Positions 42,559-52,303 are shown, counted from the first letter of the stretch. The stretch: 64,000 nt of DNA from Pseudomonadales bacterium (GCA_024234735.1 JACKNV010000001.1:186001-250000); one strand, 5' to 3'. Notes: generated from the sequence alone by a model not told the origin. A program made the numbers and translations.

Positions 42559-45138
42559 ATGGGTGAACTAGCCAAAGAAATACTGCCCGTCAGCATCGAG
42601 GACGAGCTCAAGCAGTCGTACCTGGATTACGCCATGAGCGTGATCGTCGGGCGCGCCCTGCCAGACGTCAGGGATGGCCTGAAACCGGTTCACCGCCGGG
42701 TGCTGCACGCCATGAACGAACTCAGCAACGACTGGAACAAGGCCTACAAGAAGTCTGCCCGGGTGGTGGGCGACGTGATCGGTAAATACCATCCCCACGG
42801 CGATTCCGCGGTGTACGACACCATCGTGCGCATGGCGCAGCCCTTTTCCATGCGCTATATGCTGGTCGACGGCCAGGGCAATTTCGGCTCCATAGACGGC
42901 GATTCCGCCGCGGCCATGCGCTACACCGAAATACGCATGCGCAAGATCTCCCACGCCCTGCTGGCCGACCTGGACAAGGAGACGGTGGATTTCGTCGACA
43001 ACTACGACGGCACCGAGAAGATTCCCCAGGTGTTGCCTACCCGGGTGCCCAACCTGCTGGTCAACGGCTCGGCCGGCATCGCGGTGGGCATGGCCACCAA
43101 TATTCCGCCGCACAACCTCACCGAAGTGGTGAATGGCTGCCTGGCCCTGCTGAAGGACCCGCAGCTGACGGTGGACGAGCTGATGGAATACATCCCCGGT
43201 CCCGACTTTCCCACGGCGGCCATCATCAACGGGCGCGCCGGGATCATCCAGGCCTATCGCACCGGGCGCGGCCGTATCTACGTGCGGGCTCGGGCCGAGG
43301 TGGTCAGCGACGAGAAGCGCGGCAAGGATACCATCGTCATTCACGAGCTTCCCTACCAGTTGAACAAGGCGCGCCTGATAGAGCGCATCGCCGAACTGGT
43401 CAAGGAAAAGAAAATCGAGGGCATTACCGAGCTGCGGGACGAGTCCGACAAGGACGGCCTGCGGGTGGTTATCGAACTGCGCCGCGGCGAGATGGGCGAC
43501 GTGGTGCTGAACAACCTCTATGCCCAGACCGGCCTGCAGTCGGTATTTGGCATAAACATGGTCGCCCTGGTGGATGGCCAGCCGAAGATTCTCAACCTCA
43601 AGCAGATTCTGGAAGCCTTCATCCGTCACCGCCGCGAGGTGGTGACCCGGCGCACCGTGTACCTACTGCGCAAGGCGCGCGAGCGCGGTCACATTCTCGA
43701 GGGCCTGGCCATCGCCCTGGCCAATATCGACCCGGTGATCGCCCTGATCAAGGCCTCGCCCAGCTCCGCCGAGGCAAAGGAAAAACTGCTGGCCAGGGCC
43801 TGGGAGCCCGGTGAGGTGACTGGCATGCTGGAGCGTGCCGGGGACGATGCCTGCCGCCCGGAAGACCTGGAGGCGCATTACGGCATGCGCGATGGCGCCT
43901 ATTACCTGTCTCCGGCCCAGGCCCAGGCGATCCTGGAATTGCGCCTGCACCGGCTCACCGGCCTGGAGCATGAAAAACTGCTGAACGAATACCAGGAGAA
44001 GCTGCGCGAGATCGCCGATTTCCTGGAGATCCTGGCCGATCCGGAGCGCCTGAAGATGGTTATCCGCGAGGAACTGGAGGAAATCGTCACCGAGTTCGGC
44101 GATGAGCGCCGCACCGAGATCACCGCCTCGCAGCACGACCTCACGGTGGAGGACCTGATCACCGAGGAAGACCGGGTGGTTACCATCTCCCACGGCGGCT
44201 ACGCCAAGACCCAGCCCCTGTCCGATTACCAGGCCCAGCGTCGCGGTGGCATGGGCAAATCGGCCACGGCGGTCAAGGACGAGGACTTCGTCGAGCACCT
44301 GCTGATTGCCAGCACCCACGCCACCATCCTGTGCTTTTCCAACATGGGCAAGGTGTACTGGCTGAAGGTGTACCAGATACCGCTGGCGGGCCGCAATTCC
44401 CGGGGCCGCCCGATGGTCAACCTGTTGCCGCTGGAGGAGGGCGAGCGGGTGACGTCCATCCTGCCTGTGGACGAATACACGCAGGGTCATTACATATTCA
44501 TGGCCACCGCCAACGGCACGGTGAAGAAAACCGCGCTCACCGATTTCGCTCGCCAGCGCAGTGTCGGCCTGCGGGCCCTGGAGCTGGAGGATGACGATGT
44601 GCTGGTGGGCACCGCCATTACCGATGGCAGCTGCGAAGTGATGCTGTTCAGCAGCGAGGGCAAGGCCGTGCGCTTCGACGAGAACGACGTGCGCGCCATG
44701 GGGCGCACGGCGCGGGGCGTGCGCGGCATCCGCCTGGGCGAGGGCCATCGCATGATCTCGCTGATTATCCCGCAGGCCGGCGGCAAGGTGTTGACCGTCA
44801 GCGAGAACGGTTATGGCAAACGCACCGCCATCGAGGAGTTTCCCACCAAGGGTCGCGGCAACAAGGGCGTGATCGCCATGGCAACCAGCAAGCGCAACGG
44901 CCGGCTGGTCGGTGCGGTGCAGGTATTCGACGGCGACGAACTGATGCTGATCTCCAACCAGGGCACGCTGGTGCGCACCCGCACCGACGAGGTTTCCGTG
45001 CTGGGTCGCAACACCCAGGGGGTGCGGGTGATACGCACCAAGGAAGGAGAGCACCTGGTGGGAGTCGAGCGCATCGATGAGCCCGCCGAGAACATCGACG
45101 AGAACACCGAGGAGACGCCGGAACAGGGCGACGAATAG
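42559..45138 (+). CDS. gyrA: DNA gyrase subunit A
   Basis: 859 residues. Breakage-reunion domain with HPHGDSAVYD (Ser83 and Asp87, the quinolone-susceptible residues) and the catalytic tyrosine in AAMRYTEIRM (Tyr122). The C-terminal beta-pinwheel contains the GyrA box as QRRGGMG at about 560-566, with Met where QRRGGKG is canonical. The tail is acidic (about 25 residues, ENIDENTEETPEQGDE). It introduces negative supercoils together with GyrB. Followed by serC after 36 bp. Confidence 0.97.
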   Translation: MGELAKEILPVSIEDELKQSYLDYAMSVIVGRALPDVRDGLKPVHRRVLHAMNELSNDWNKAYKKSARVVGDVIGKYHPHGDSAVYDTIVRMAQPFSMRYMLVDGQGNFGSIDGDSAAAMRYTEIRMRKISHALLADLDKETVDFVDNYDGTEKIPQVLPTRVPNLLVNGSAGIAVGMATNIPPHNLTEVVNGCLALLKDPQLTVDELMEYIPGPDFPTAAIINGRAGIIQAYRTGRGRIYVRARAEVVSDEKRGKDTIVIHELPYQLNKARLIERIAELVKEKKIEGITELRDESDKDGLRVVIELRRGEMGDVVLNNLYAQTGLQSVFGINMVALVDGQPKILNLKQILEAFIRHRREVVTRRTVYLLRKARERGHILEGLAIALANIDPVIALIKASPSSAEAKEKLLARAWEPGEVTGMLERAGDDACRPEDLEAHYGMRDGAYYLSPAQAQAILELRLHRLTGLEHEKLLNEYQEKLREIADFLEILADPERLKMVIREELEEIVTEFGDERRTEITASQHDLTVEDLITEEDRVVTISHGGYAKTQPLSDYQAQRRGGMGKSATAVKDEDFVEHLLIASTHATILCFSNMGKVYWLKVYQIPLAGRNSRGRPMVNLLPLEEGERVTSILPVDEYTQGHYIFMATANGTVKKTALTDFARQRSVGLRALELEDDDVLVGTAITDGSCEVMLFSSEGKAVRFDENDVRAMGRTARGVRGIRLGEGHRMISLIIPQAGGKVLTVSENGYGKRTAIEEFPTKGRGNKGVIAMATSKRNGRLVGAVQVFDGDELMLISNQGTLVRTRTDEVSVLGRNTQGVRVIRTKEGEHLVGVERIDEPAENIDENTEETPEQGDE

Positions 45139-45174
45139 CCTCTCTGCCGACCCTACATCAAGGAAGCCAAGCAC

Positions 45175-46254
45175 ATGAGCCGTTGTTACAATTTTTGCGC
45201 CGGTCCCGCAGCCCTGCCGGAAAGCGTGCTGGAAACCGCCCGCGACGACATGCTGGACTGGCATGGCAGGGGGCTCTCGCTGATGGAGATGAGCCACCGC
45301 AGCCCGGAGGTCGTGGGGGTGGCGCAGCATGCCGAGCAGACCCTGCGGCAACTGCTGGGGATATCCGAGGATTACGCGGTACTGTTCCTGCAGGGCGGCG
45401 CCAGCACCCAGTTCGCCGCGGTGCCGCTCAACCTGCTCGGTGAGCGGGGGCGTGCGGATTACGTCAATACCGGCCAGTGGTCGAAAAAGGCGATTGCCGA
45501 GGGCCGGCGCTTCGGCGAGGTCAACGTGGTGGCCTCCTCGGAGGACACCAATTTCTCCACCATTCCCGAGTTCGGCAGCTGGCAACTGAGCAGCGACGCG
45601 GCCTACCTGCACTACACGCCCAACGAGACCATCGGCGGCGTGGAGTTTTTCTGGACCCCCGAGGTGGCCGCGCCGCTGGTGGTGGATATGTCCTCGACCA
45701 TCCTGTCGCGCCCCATCAACGTCGACGATTACGGCGTCATATATGCCGGTGCGCAGAAAAATATCGGCCCGGCGGGGCTGACGCTGGTGATCGCTCGCCG
45801 CGACCTGCTGGGCCAGGCCAGCGCGGCCTGCCCCACCATGCTTGACTGGAAAGTGGCGGCCGATAACGACTCCATGTACAACACCCCGCCCACCTTCGCC
45901 CTGTACCTGGCGGCCCTGGTGTTCGACTGGCTGGTCGAGCTGGGCGGCCTGCAGGCGATGGCGGAGATCAACCGGCGCAAGGCGGCCAGGCTCTACGCCG
46001 CCATCGATGGCAGCAGTTTCTACGCCAACCCGGTAGAGCCGGCCAGCCGGTCCCTGATGAATGTACCCTTCACCCTGGCCGACCCGGAACTGGACAAGCT
46101 GTTCCTGCAGGAGTCCGAGAAGGCCGGCCTGCTCAACCTCAAGGGGCATCGCTCGGTGGGCGGCATGCGCGCCAGTCTGTACAACGCAGTCGGCGAGGAG
46201 GCGGTGGATGCGCTGATCGCTTTCATGCGGGACTTCGAGCAGCGCAGGGCATAG
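45175..46254 (+). CDS. serC: Phosphoserine aminotransferase
   Basis: 359 residues, PLP enzyme of serine and pyridoxine synthesis. The start YNFCAGPAALPESVLETARD, GGASTQFAAVP, NTGQWSKKA and the PLP lysine in YAGAQKNIGPAGL (Lys195) are family hallmarks. The gyrA-serC-pheA order is conserved in Pseudomonas relatives. GGAAGC precedes the ATG; the pheA gene follows after 13 bp. Confidence 0.96.
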   Translation: MSRCYNFCAGPAALPESVLETARDDMLDWHGRGLSLMEMSHRSPEVVGVAQHAEQTLRQLLGISEDYAVLFLQGGASTQFAAVPLNLLGERGRADYVNTGQWSKKAIAEGRRFGEVNVVASSEDTNFSTIPEFGSWQLSSDAAYLHYTPNETIGGVEFFWTPEVAAPLVVDMSSTILSRPINVDDYGVIYAGAQKNIGPAGLTLVIARRDLLGQASAACPTMLDWKVAADNDSMYNTPPTFALYLAALVFDWLVELGGLQAMAEINRRKAARLYAAIDGSSFYANPVEPASRSLMNVPFTLADPELDKLFLQESEKAGLLNLKGHRSVGGMRASLYNAVGEEAVDALIAFMRDFEQRRA

Positions 46255-46267
46255 GGCCGGCCGGGTA

Positions 46268-47401
46268 ATGTCTGATACCAGGGATCTGCAACAGGTCAGG
46301 GCCGATATAGACGCCATTGACCGTGAAATCCAGGAGCTGATCAGTCGCCGCGCCCGTTGTGCGCAGCGCGTGGCCCAGATCAAGCTGGCCGAGTTGCTGG
46401 CCCTGCGGGAACAGGCAGCGGGGCAGGGGGCCACCGCCGAGGCCGAGGTCGTATACTACCGCCCGGAGCGCGAGGCGCAGGTGTTGCGGGGTATCATCGA
46501 GCGCGATACCGGCCCGCTCGCCGGGGACAGCGTGGCGCATATCTTTCGCGAGATCATGTCCGCCTGCCTGGCCCTGGAGCGCCCGCTGCAGGTCGCCTAC
46601 CTCGGGCCCGAGGGTACCTTTACCCAGGCGGCATCGGTCAAGCATTTCGGTCACGCCGCCATCTGCGTTCCCCAGGCTACCATCGATGCGGTCTTCGCCC
46701 AGGTGGAATCGGGGGAGTGCAACTACGGTGTGGTCCCCGTGGAGAACTCCACCGAGGGCATGGTCAGCCATACCCTGGACAACTTCATGGACTCGCCGCT
46801 GAAAATCTCGGGCGAGGTGGAGCTGCCTATCTCTCATCACCTGCTGGCCAGTCCCGCCACCAGCGCCGCGGATGTCACGCGCATCTGCGCCCACCAGCAG
46901 GCCCTGGCCCAGTGTCGCAACTGGCTGGACCGGCACTACCCCAAGGTCGAGCGCCTGGCGGTAAGCAGCAACGGCGAAGCCGCACGGATCGCCCGGGAGC
47001 AGCCCGGAGTGGCCGCCGTGGCCGGGGACATGGCAGCTGAGCTTTATGAGCTGCAGCGGCTGGCGGAGCACATCGAGGATTACCCGGACAATACCACCCG
47101 CTTCCTGGTGATCGGGCGCGAGGAAGTTCCCCCCAGCGGCGCCGACAAGACCTCCATCATCGTATCCAGTCGCAACAAACCGGGCGCCCTGTTCAAGCTG
47201 CTGGAACCATTCCGCCGCGCTGGTGTGAGCCTCACCCGTATCGATACCCGGCCGTCGCGCACCGAGAAGTGGGCCTATGTGTTCTTCATCGAGTTCGAGG
47301 GGCACCTGCAGGACCCTGCCATAGCGGCCGTGGTCGCCGAGCTCGAGGAGCAGTCCATCTTGCTGAAGCCGCTGGGGTCCTATCCCCGCGCGGTGCTCTA
47401 G
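46268..47401 (+). CDS. pheA: Bifunctional chorismate mutase / prephenate dehydratase (P-protein)
   Basis: 377 residues in three parts: AroQ chorismate mutase (about 1-95, DIDAIDREIQELISRRARCA), prephenate dehydratase (about 108-285, YLGPEGTFTQAASVKHFG, VENSTEGMVSHTLDN) and an ACT regulatory domain (about 300-372). The phenylalanine-binding ESRP motif appears as DTRPS. It makes phenylpyruvate and is normally inhibited by phenylalanine. In Pseudomonas a hisC gene lies between pheA and tyrA; here tyrA follows directly after seven bases. Confidence 0.95.
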   Translation: MSDTRDLQQVRADIDAIDREIQELISRRARCAQRVAQIKLAELLALREQAAGQGATAEAEVVYYRPEREAQVLRGIIERDTGPLAGDSVAHIFREIMSACLALERPLQVAYLGPEGTFTQAASVKHFGHAAICVPQATIDAVFAQVESGECNYGVVPVENSTEGMVSHTLDNFMDSPLKISGEVELPISHHLLASPATSAADVTRICAHQQALAQCRNWLDRHYPKVERLAVSSNGEAARIAREQPGVAAVAGDMAAELYELQRLAEHIEDYPDNTTRFLVIGREEVPPSGADKTSIIVSSRNKPGALFKLLEPFRRAGVSLTRIDTRPSRTEKWAYVFFIEFEGHLQDPAIAAVVAELEEQSILLKPLGSYPRAVL

Positions 47402-47408
47402 CCCTGCC

Positions 47409-48320
47409 GTGGCTTACTCGACCGATACCGTGGCCATCCTCGGCCTGGGCCTGATCGGCGGCTCCCTGGCCCGGGCCCTGCGCAGCAGTGGCTTCAGCCG
47501 GCGTTTCCTGGGCTATGGTCACCGCGAGCAGTCCCTGCGGCGCGGCGTGGAGCTGGGAGTGATCGACAGCTTCACCCTCGATCTCGACGAGCTGCTGGCG
47601 CAGGCGGATATCATCGTCATCTGCACCCCGACCCTGGTGGCCGCCGACATACTGCGGCGTATCGTGCCGCGCCTGGGCGAAGCGGGCAGCGGGCCGGTGG
47701 TCACCGATGCGGCCAGCGTCAAGGGCGCACTGCGCGACGCCGCGCTCGAACCCGATGGCGCCATGCCCGCGCAACTGGTGCTGGGGCATCCCATCGCCGG
47801 CTCGGAGCGCAGCGGCGTCGAGGCCTCCCGGGCCGACCTGTTTGCCCACCACCGGGTCATCCTCACCCCGGAACAGGACAATGACCCGGCGGCCGTCGAG
47901 CTGGTGCGGGCCATGTGGGCCAGTACCGGCGCCGACGTCGTGGAAATGGGGGTGGATGAGCACGATGCGGTGCTGGCAGCCACCAGCCACCTGCCCCACG
48001 CGCTGGCCTACACCTTGGTGGACGCCCTGGCCGGTTCCGAGCGCAGCGCCGATATCTTTCGCTTCGCCGCCGGCGGCTTTCGCGATTTTACCCGCATCGC
48101 CTCCAGCGACCCGGTGATGTGGCGCGATATCGCCATCGCCAACCGCGATGCCCTGTTGCAGGCGATGGACCTGTTCAGTGCCCATCTGGGGCAGCTGCGC
48201 GCGGCGGTAGCGGCACAGGATGCCGAGCAGCTGCTCGCCACCTTCAGCCGCGCCAAGCGGGCGCGGGACCATTTCACCGCCGACCTGGCAGCGCGGCACC
48301 AGGGCAAGGCCCAGGAGTAG
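47409..48320 (+). CDS. tyrA: Prephenate dehydrogenase
   Basis: 303 residues from GTG. NAD motif ILGLGLIGGSLARAL; catalytic-region LGHPIAGSERSGVEASRADL and the C-terminal helical dimerisation domain (VLAATSHLPHALAYTLVDAL) identify TyrA (TyrAp type, no ACT domain). It oxidatively decarboxylates prephenate to 4-hydroxyphenylpyruvate. In Pseudomonas tyrA is fused to aroA; here they are separate genes with a five-base gap. Confidence 0.94.
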   Translation: MAYSTDTVAILGLGLIGGSLARALRSSGFSRRFLGYGHREQSLRRGVELGVIDSFTLDLDELLAQADIIVICTPTLVAADILRRIVPRLGEAGSGPVVTDAASVKGALRDAALEPDGAMPAQLVLGHPIAGSERSGVEASRADLFAHHRVILTPEQDNDPAAVELVRAMWASTGADVVEMGVDEHDAVLAATSHLPHALAYTLVDALAGSERSADIFRFAAGGFRDFTRIASSDPVMWRDIAIANRDALLQAMDLFSAHLGQLRAAVAAQDAEQLLATFSRAKRARDHFTADLAARHQGKAQE

Positions 48321-48324
48321 TTCT

Positions 48325-49629
48325 ATGGAATTCAAGGTATTGCCGGGGGGGGATATTACCGGTGAAGCCCGGGTTCCGGGTGACAAGTCCATCTCTCACC
48401 GGGCCATCATGCTGGGTTCGCTGGCCGAGGGCACGACCCGGGTCAGCGGATTCCTGGAAGGGGAGGACGCGCTGGCGACGGTGGCGGCTTTTCGCGCCAT
48501 GGGGGTAGCGATCGAGGGGCCCGAGGGCGGCCGGGTGACCATCCGCGGCGTGGGCCTGCACGGCCTGCGCCCGCCCGCCGCGCCGCTGGACCTGGGCAAC
48601 TCCGGGACCAGTATCCGCCTGTTGGCGGGCCTGCTGGCAGGCCAGCCCTTCGCCAGCGAACTCACCGGGGATCAATCCCTGCGCGGCCGGCCCATGGGGC
48701 GGGTTATCGCGCCGCTGACCCTCATGGGGGCGGCCATCCAGGGCGGCGAGGGCGATCGGCCGCCGCTGCGGATAGCCGGCGGGCACCCGCTGCGCGGCAT
48801 CCACTACGACCTGCCAATGGCCAGTGCCCAGGTGAAATCCTGCGTGCTGCTGGCCGGCCTCTATGCCAGCGGCACCACCTCGGTGACCGAACCGGCGCCT
48901 ACCCGGGACCACACCGAACGCATGTTGCGCGGCTTCGGTTACCCGGTTGCTCGCGACGACGGCGTCATCTCGCTGGCTGGCGGCGGCGCGCTGCAGGCTG
49001 CGGATATCGATATCCCCGCGGATATCTCCTCTGCCGCCTTTTTCCTGGTTGCCGCCAGTATCGCTCCGGGATCCGACCTGCTGCTCACCCATGTGGGGAT
49101 CAATCCCACGCGCACGGGGGTGCTGGACATCCTGCGGCTGATGGGGGCCGACATCAGCCTGCGCAACCAGCGCGAGGTCGGCGGTGAGCCGGTGGCGGAT
49201 ATCCGGGTGCGGTACGCGCCCCTGCATGGCATCGATATCCCGCCGCAACAGGTCCCCCTGGCTATCGACGAATTTCCGGCGCTGTTCATCGCCGCCGCCT
49301 GTGCCCAGGGGCGCACCGTACTGCGCGGCGCCGAGGAGTTGCGGGTCAAGGAGAGCGATCGCATTGCCGCCATGGCGGAGGGGCTGACCACCCTGGGCGT
49401 CGCCAACGAGGTGCTGGAAGACGGCATCGTCATAGAAGGGGGCGCGCTGGGCGGCGGCACCATCCGCACCTTTCACGATCACCGCATTGCCATGGCATTC
49501 GCCGTGGCCGCGCTGCGCGCGGAGGAAGAGATCCGCATTCTCGACTGCGACCACGTGGCCACCTCCTTCCCCGGCTTCGACGCCCTGGCCCGCGGCCTGG
49601 GCCTGCAGATATCGGCGATGGCGGACTGA
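48325..49629 (+). CDS. aroA: 3-phosphoshikimate 1-carboxyvinyltransferase (EPSP synthase), class II-like
   Basis: 434 residues from the ATG four bases after the tyrA stop. It transfers enolpyruvate from phosphoenolpyruvate to shikimate 3-phosphate. GDKSISHR (residues 19-26), SAQVK, RDHTE (194-198) and NPTR (260-263) match the four class II EPSPS motifs; the class I LGNAGTAMR is replaced by LGNSGTSIR (about 90). The C-terminal KESDRIAAMAEGL and DHRIAMAFAVA are common to all EPSP synthases. Confidence 0.95.
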   Translation: MEFKVLPGGDITGEARVPGDKSISHRAIMLGSLAEGTTRVSGFLEGEDALATVAAFRAMGVAIEGPEGGRVTIRGVGLHGLRPPAAPLDLGNSGTSIRLLAGLLAGQPFASELTGDQSLRGRPMGRVIAPLTLMGAAIQGGEGDRPPLRIAGGHPLRGIHYDLPMASAQVKSCVLLAGLYASGTTSVTEPAPTRDHTERMLRGFGYPVARDDGVISLAGGGALQAADIDIPADISSAAFFLVAASIAPGSDLLLTHVGINPTRTGVLDILRLMGADISLRNQREVGGEPVADIRVRYAPLHGIDIPPQQVPLAIDEFPALFIAAACAQGRTVLRGAEELRVKESDRIAAMAEGLTTLGVANEVLEDGIVIEGGALGGGTIRTFHDHRIAMAFAVAALRAEEEIRILDCDHVATSFPGFDALARGLGLQISAMAD

Positions 49630-50319
49630 ATGGTGCAGCCGGTACCCGTGATTACCGTGGACGGCCCCAGCGGGGCCGGCAAGGGCACCATCAGCCATAT
49701 GCTGGCCGATACCCTCGGCTGGCACTTCCTGGACAGCGGCGCCCTATACCGGGTGGTCGGCCAGGCCTGCCTGCTCGAGGGGGTGGGCTGGGACGAGCAG
49801 CGTGCGGTTGCCGATATCGCGAGGCACCTCGAAGTGAGTTTCAGGACGGCCCCCAGCGGCGAGGTGCTGGTCGCATACAAGGGGCGCGATGTCAGCCGTA
49901 CTATACGCACGGAAGAGGGCGGTCGCGGTGCCTCGACGGTGGCCGCCATCCCGGCGGTGCGCGAGGCCCTGCTGGCTCGCCAGCGGGAATTCCGCCAGCC
50001 CCCCGGGCTGGTGGCAGACGGGCGCGATATGGGCACCGTGGTTTTTCCCTCGGCCCCCCTCAAGATCTTCCTCACGGCCAGTGCCCGGGAGCGGGCCCAG
50101 CGCCGCTATAAGCAGTTGATAGCAAAGGGAGAAAATGTTAGTCTCCCGCGCCTTCTGGAGGACATAGAAGAGCGGGACGCACGCGACAGTGGTCGCGAAG
50201 TCGCGCCCCTCATGCCCGCCGAAGACGCCGTCGTGATCGACAGCACCGCCACCGCGATCGATGATGTGTTCGCACAGGTGATGCAAGCAGTGCGGGATAG
50301 AGGCCTGCTCAAGGCCTGA
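49630..50319 (+). CDS. cmk: Cytidylate kinase
   Basis: 229 residues starting immediately at the aroA stop. Walker A GPSGAGKG at 12-19, LDSGALYRVV, VADGRDMGTVVFP and KIFLTASARERAQRRYKQL are diagnostic. Phosphorylates CMP/dCMP. The cmk-rpsA order is conserved across gammaproteobacteria. Confidence 0.96.
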   Translation: MVQPVPVITVDGPSGAGKGTISHMLADTLGWHFLDSGALYRVVGQACLLEGVGWDEQRAVADIARHLEVSFRTAPSGEVLVAYKGRDVSRTIRTEEGGRGASTVAAIPAVREALLARQREFRQPPGLVADGRDMGTVVFPSAPLKIFLTASARERAQRRYKQLIAKGENVSLPRLLEDIEERDARDSGREVAPLMPAEDAVVIDSTATAIDDVFAQVMQAVRDRGLLKA

Positions 50320-50472
50320 ACCCCGCCTGTTCCGCGACCGGCAACCAAGCCCTGCCGTCCCTACTGAATCCAGTCAGGGTACGAGGATGGCAGTTATATG
50401 GACGACCCGGGCCGGCTGGAGGCGCGGTTAGAGGTGGGCGACCACCGATCATTTTTTAACAGGTAATGTGTA
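50320..50472 (+). promoter_or_regulatory. rpsA leader region with a small hairpin
   Basis: 153 bp between cmk and rpsA. A stem CCCTACTG/CAGTCAGGG (50359-50366 with 50371-50379, one bulged C) lies in the middle. There is no strong Shine-Dalgarno before the rpsA ATG, only AGGTAA in an AU-rich stretch, in keeping with the S1-dependent, S1-repressed leader known for rpsA. Promoters are not evident. Confidence 0.35.
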
Positions 50473-52149
50473 ATGAGCGAATCCTTCGCCGAATTATTTG
50501 AAGAGAGTCTGAAAACAGTCGATATGCAACCCGGTGCCATTGTCACCGGCGTGGTCATCGACATAGATAACGAGTGGGTAACCGTGCATGCGGGCCTGAA
50601 ATCTGAAGGTGTCATCCCTCGTGCCCAGTTTGTCGATGCCAATGGTAACTGCACCCTGAACATCGGCGACGAAGTACAAGTAGCCCTGGAAACCGTGGAA
50701 GACGGTTTTGGCGAGACCAAGCTGTCGCGTGAGAAAGCCAAGCGTGCCGAGAGCTGGAAAGAGCTGGAAGCCGCGCACGAAGCGGACGAGGTGGTCAAGG
50801 GCGTGATCAACGGCAAGGTCAAGGGTGGCTTTACCGTGGATATCAATACCATCCGGGCCTTCCTGCCCGGCTCCCTGGTGGATGTGCGCCCGGTGCGCGA
50901 CACGGCCCACCTGGAAGGCAAGGAACTCGAATTCAAAGTCATCAAACTGGACCAGAAACGCAACAACGTGGTGGTATCCCGCCGGGCCGTGATGGAAGCG
51001 GCCAACAGCGTCGAGCGCGATGCCCTGCTGGAATCCCTGCAGGAAGGCATGTCCGTCAAGGGCGTGGTCAAGAACCTCACCGACTACGGTGCGTTCGTCG
51101 ACCTGGGTGGCGTGGACGGCCTGCTGCACATTACCGACATGGCCTGGAAGCGCATCAAGCACCCCTCCGAGATCGTCGAAGTGGGCCAGGAGATCGAGGT
51201 CAAGATTCTCAAGTTCGACCGCGAGCGCAACCGTGTGTCCCTGGGCCTCAAGCAACTGGGCGAGGACCCCTGGGTGGCCATCACTGGTCGCTACCCCGAA
51301 GGCAGCCGCGTCAAGGCGCGCATCACCAATCTCACCGACTACGGCTGCTTCGCCGAGCTGGAGGAGGGTGTCGAGGGCCTGGTGCACGTGTCCGAAATGG
51401 ATTGGACCAACAAGAATGTCCACCCCTCCAAGATTGTCCAGCTGGGCGACGAAGTAGAAGTGATGGTACTGGACATCGACGAGGAGCGGCGCCGCATCTC
51501 GCTGGGTATCAAGCAGTGCCAGCAAAACCCCTGGGACGCCTTCGCCGCGCAGTATGCCAAGGGCGACAAGATCGCCGGCAATATCAAGTCGATCACCGAC
51601 TTCGGTATCTTCATCGGCCTGGAGGGCAATATAGACGGCCTCGTGCACCTGTCGGACATCAGCTGGAATGAAACCGGCGAAGAGGCGGTGCGCAACTACA
51701 AGAAGGGCGACGAGATCGAGACTGTGATCCTGTCCATAGATCCGGAGCGCGAGCGCATCTCACTGGGCATCAAGCAGTTGGAGAACGACCCCTTCGGCAA
51801 CTACGTGGCCGAGCATGATCGCGGCTCCGTGGTATCCGGTGAGGTCATTGAGGTGGACGCCAAAAACGTCGTGGTCAAGCTGGCCGAGGACGTCGAGGGC
51901 GTGCTCAAGGCCTCCGATATCAGCCGCGACCGGGTGGACGACGCCCGCGCCCACTTCAAGGTCGGCGATACCGTCGAAGCCAAGATCATCAACGTGGACC
52001 GCAAGAACCGCGGTGTTGGCCTGTCCATCAAGGCCAAGGACTACGAAGATGAGCAGGAAGCGGTGAAATCCCTCAAGGAGCAGGAAGTCGAAGCTGCCTC
52101 CCCGGGGACGATCGGCGACCTCATCAAGGCGCAGATGGCCGAGAAATAG
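50473..52149 (+). CDS. rpsA: 30S ribosomal protein S1
   Basis: 558 residues with six consecutive S1 RNA-binding repeats (roughly 20-87, 105-171, 192-260, 277-347, 364-434, 451-520), recognisable by repeated GxVxxxxDxGxFV and HxSDxxW-like segments such as LTDYGAFVDLGGVDGLLHIT. S1 binds mRNA leaders and starts translation. Full gammaproteobacterial length. A strong terminator follows, so ihfB has its own promoter. Confidence 0.97.
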   Translation: MSESFAELFEESLKTVDMQPGAIVTGVVIDIDNEWVTVHAGLKSEGVIPRAQFVDANGNCTLNIGDEVQVALETVEDGFGETKLSREKAKRAESWKELEAAHEADEVVKGVINGKVKGGFTVDINTIRAFLPGSLVDVRPVRDTAHLEGKELEFKVIKLDQKRNNVVVSRRAVMEAANSVERDALLESLQEGMSVKGVVKNLTDYGAFVDLGGVDGLLHITDMAWKRIKHPSEIVEVGQEIEVKILKFDRERNRVSLGLKQLGEDPWVAITGRYPEGSRVKARITNLTDYGCFAELEEGVEGLVHVSEMDWTNKNVHPSKIVQLGDEVEVMVLDIDEERRRISLGIKQCQQNPWDAFAAQYAKGDKIAGNIKSITDFGIFIGLEGNIDGLVHLSDISWNETGEEAVRNYKKGDEIETVILSIDPERERISLGIKQLENDPFGNYVAEHDRGSVVSGEVIEVDAKNVVVKLAEDVEGVLKASDISRDRVDDARAHFKVGDTVEAKIINVDRKNRGVGLSIKAKDYEDEQEAVKSLKEQEVEAASPGTIGDLIKAQMAEK

Positions 52150-52182
52150 GCCCCGCATCCGGGCTGCGGCCCGGATTCCGGA

Positions 52183-52208
52183 AAGGCTCGCTTCGGCGGG
52201 CCTTTTTT
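52183..52208 (+). terminator. Rho-independent terminator after rpsA
   Basis: Nine-base stem AAGGCTCGC / GCGGGCCTT (one G-U pair) closed by a TTCG tetraloop and followed by a run of six T (52203-52208). A textbook intrinsic terminator. Confidence 0.9.
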
Positions 52209-52225
52209 CGTTAAAAAATAACGAC

Positions 52226-52254
52226 TTGCGAAATAAGGGCACAGCGTCCACAAT
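52226..52254 (+). promoter_or_regulatory. Sigma-70-type promoter for ihfB
   Basis: TTGCGA (52226-52231) and CACAAT (52249-52254) with exactly 17 bp between them, about 50 bp before the ihfB start and just after the rpsA terminator. Confidence 0.5.
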
Positions 52255-52303
52255 AGTCCTCACGATGCAAAACGGATAAAAAAACCTCTGCCAAGGGGGC
52301 TGC

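Noticed and set aside
43663..46434. Long minus-strand frame of about 920 codons
   Set aside because: Antisense to gyrA and serC; no recognisable motif.
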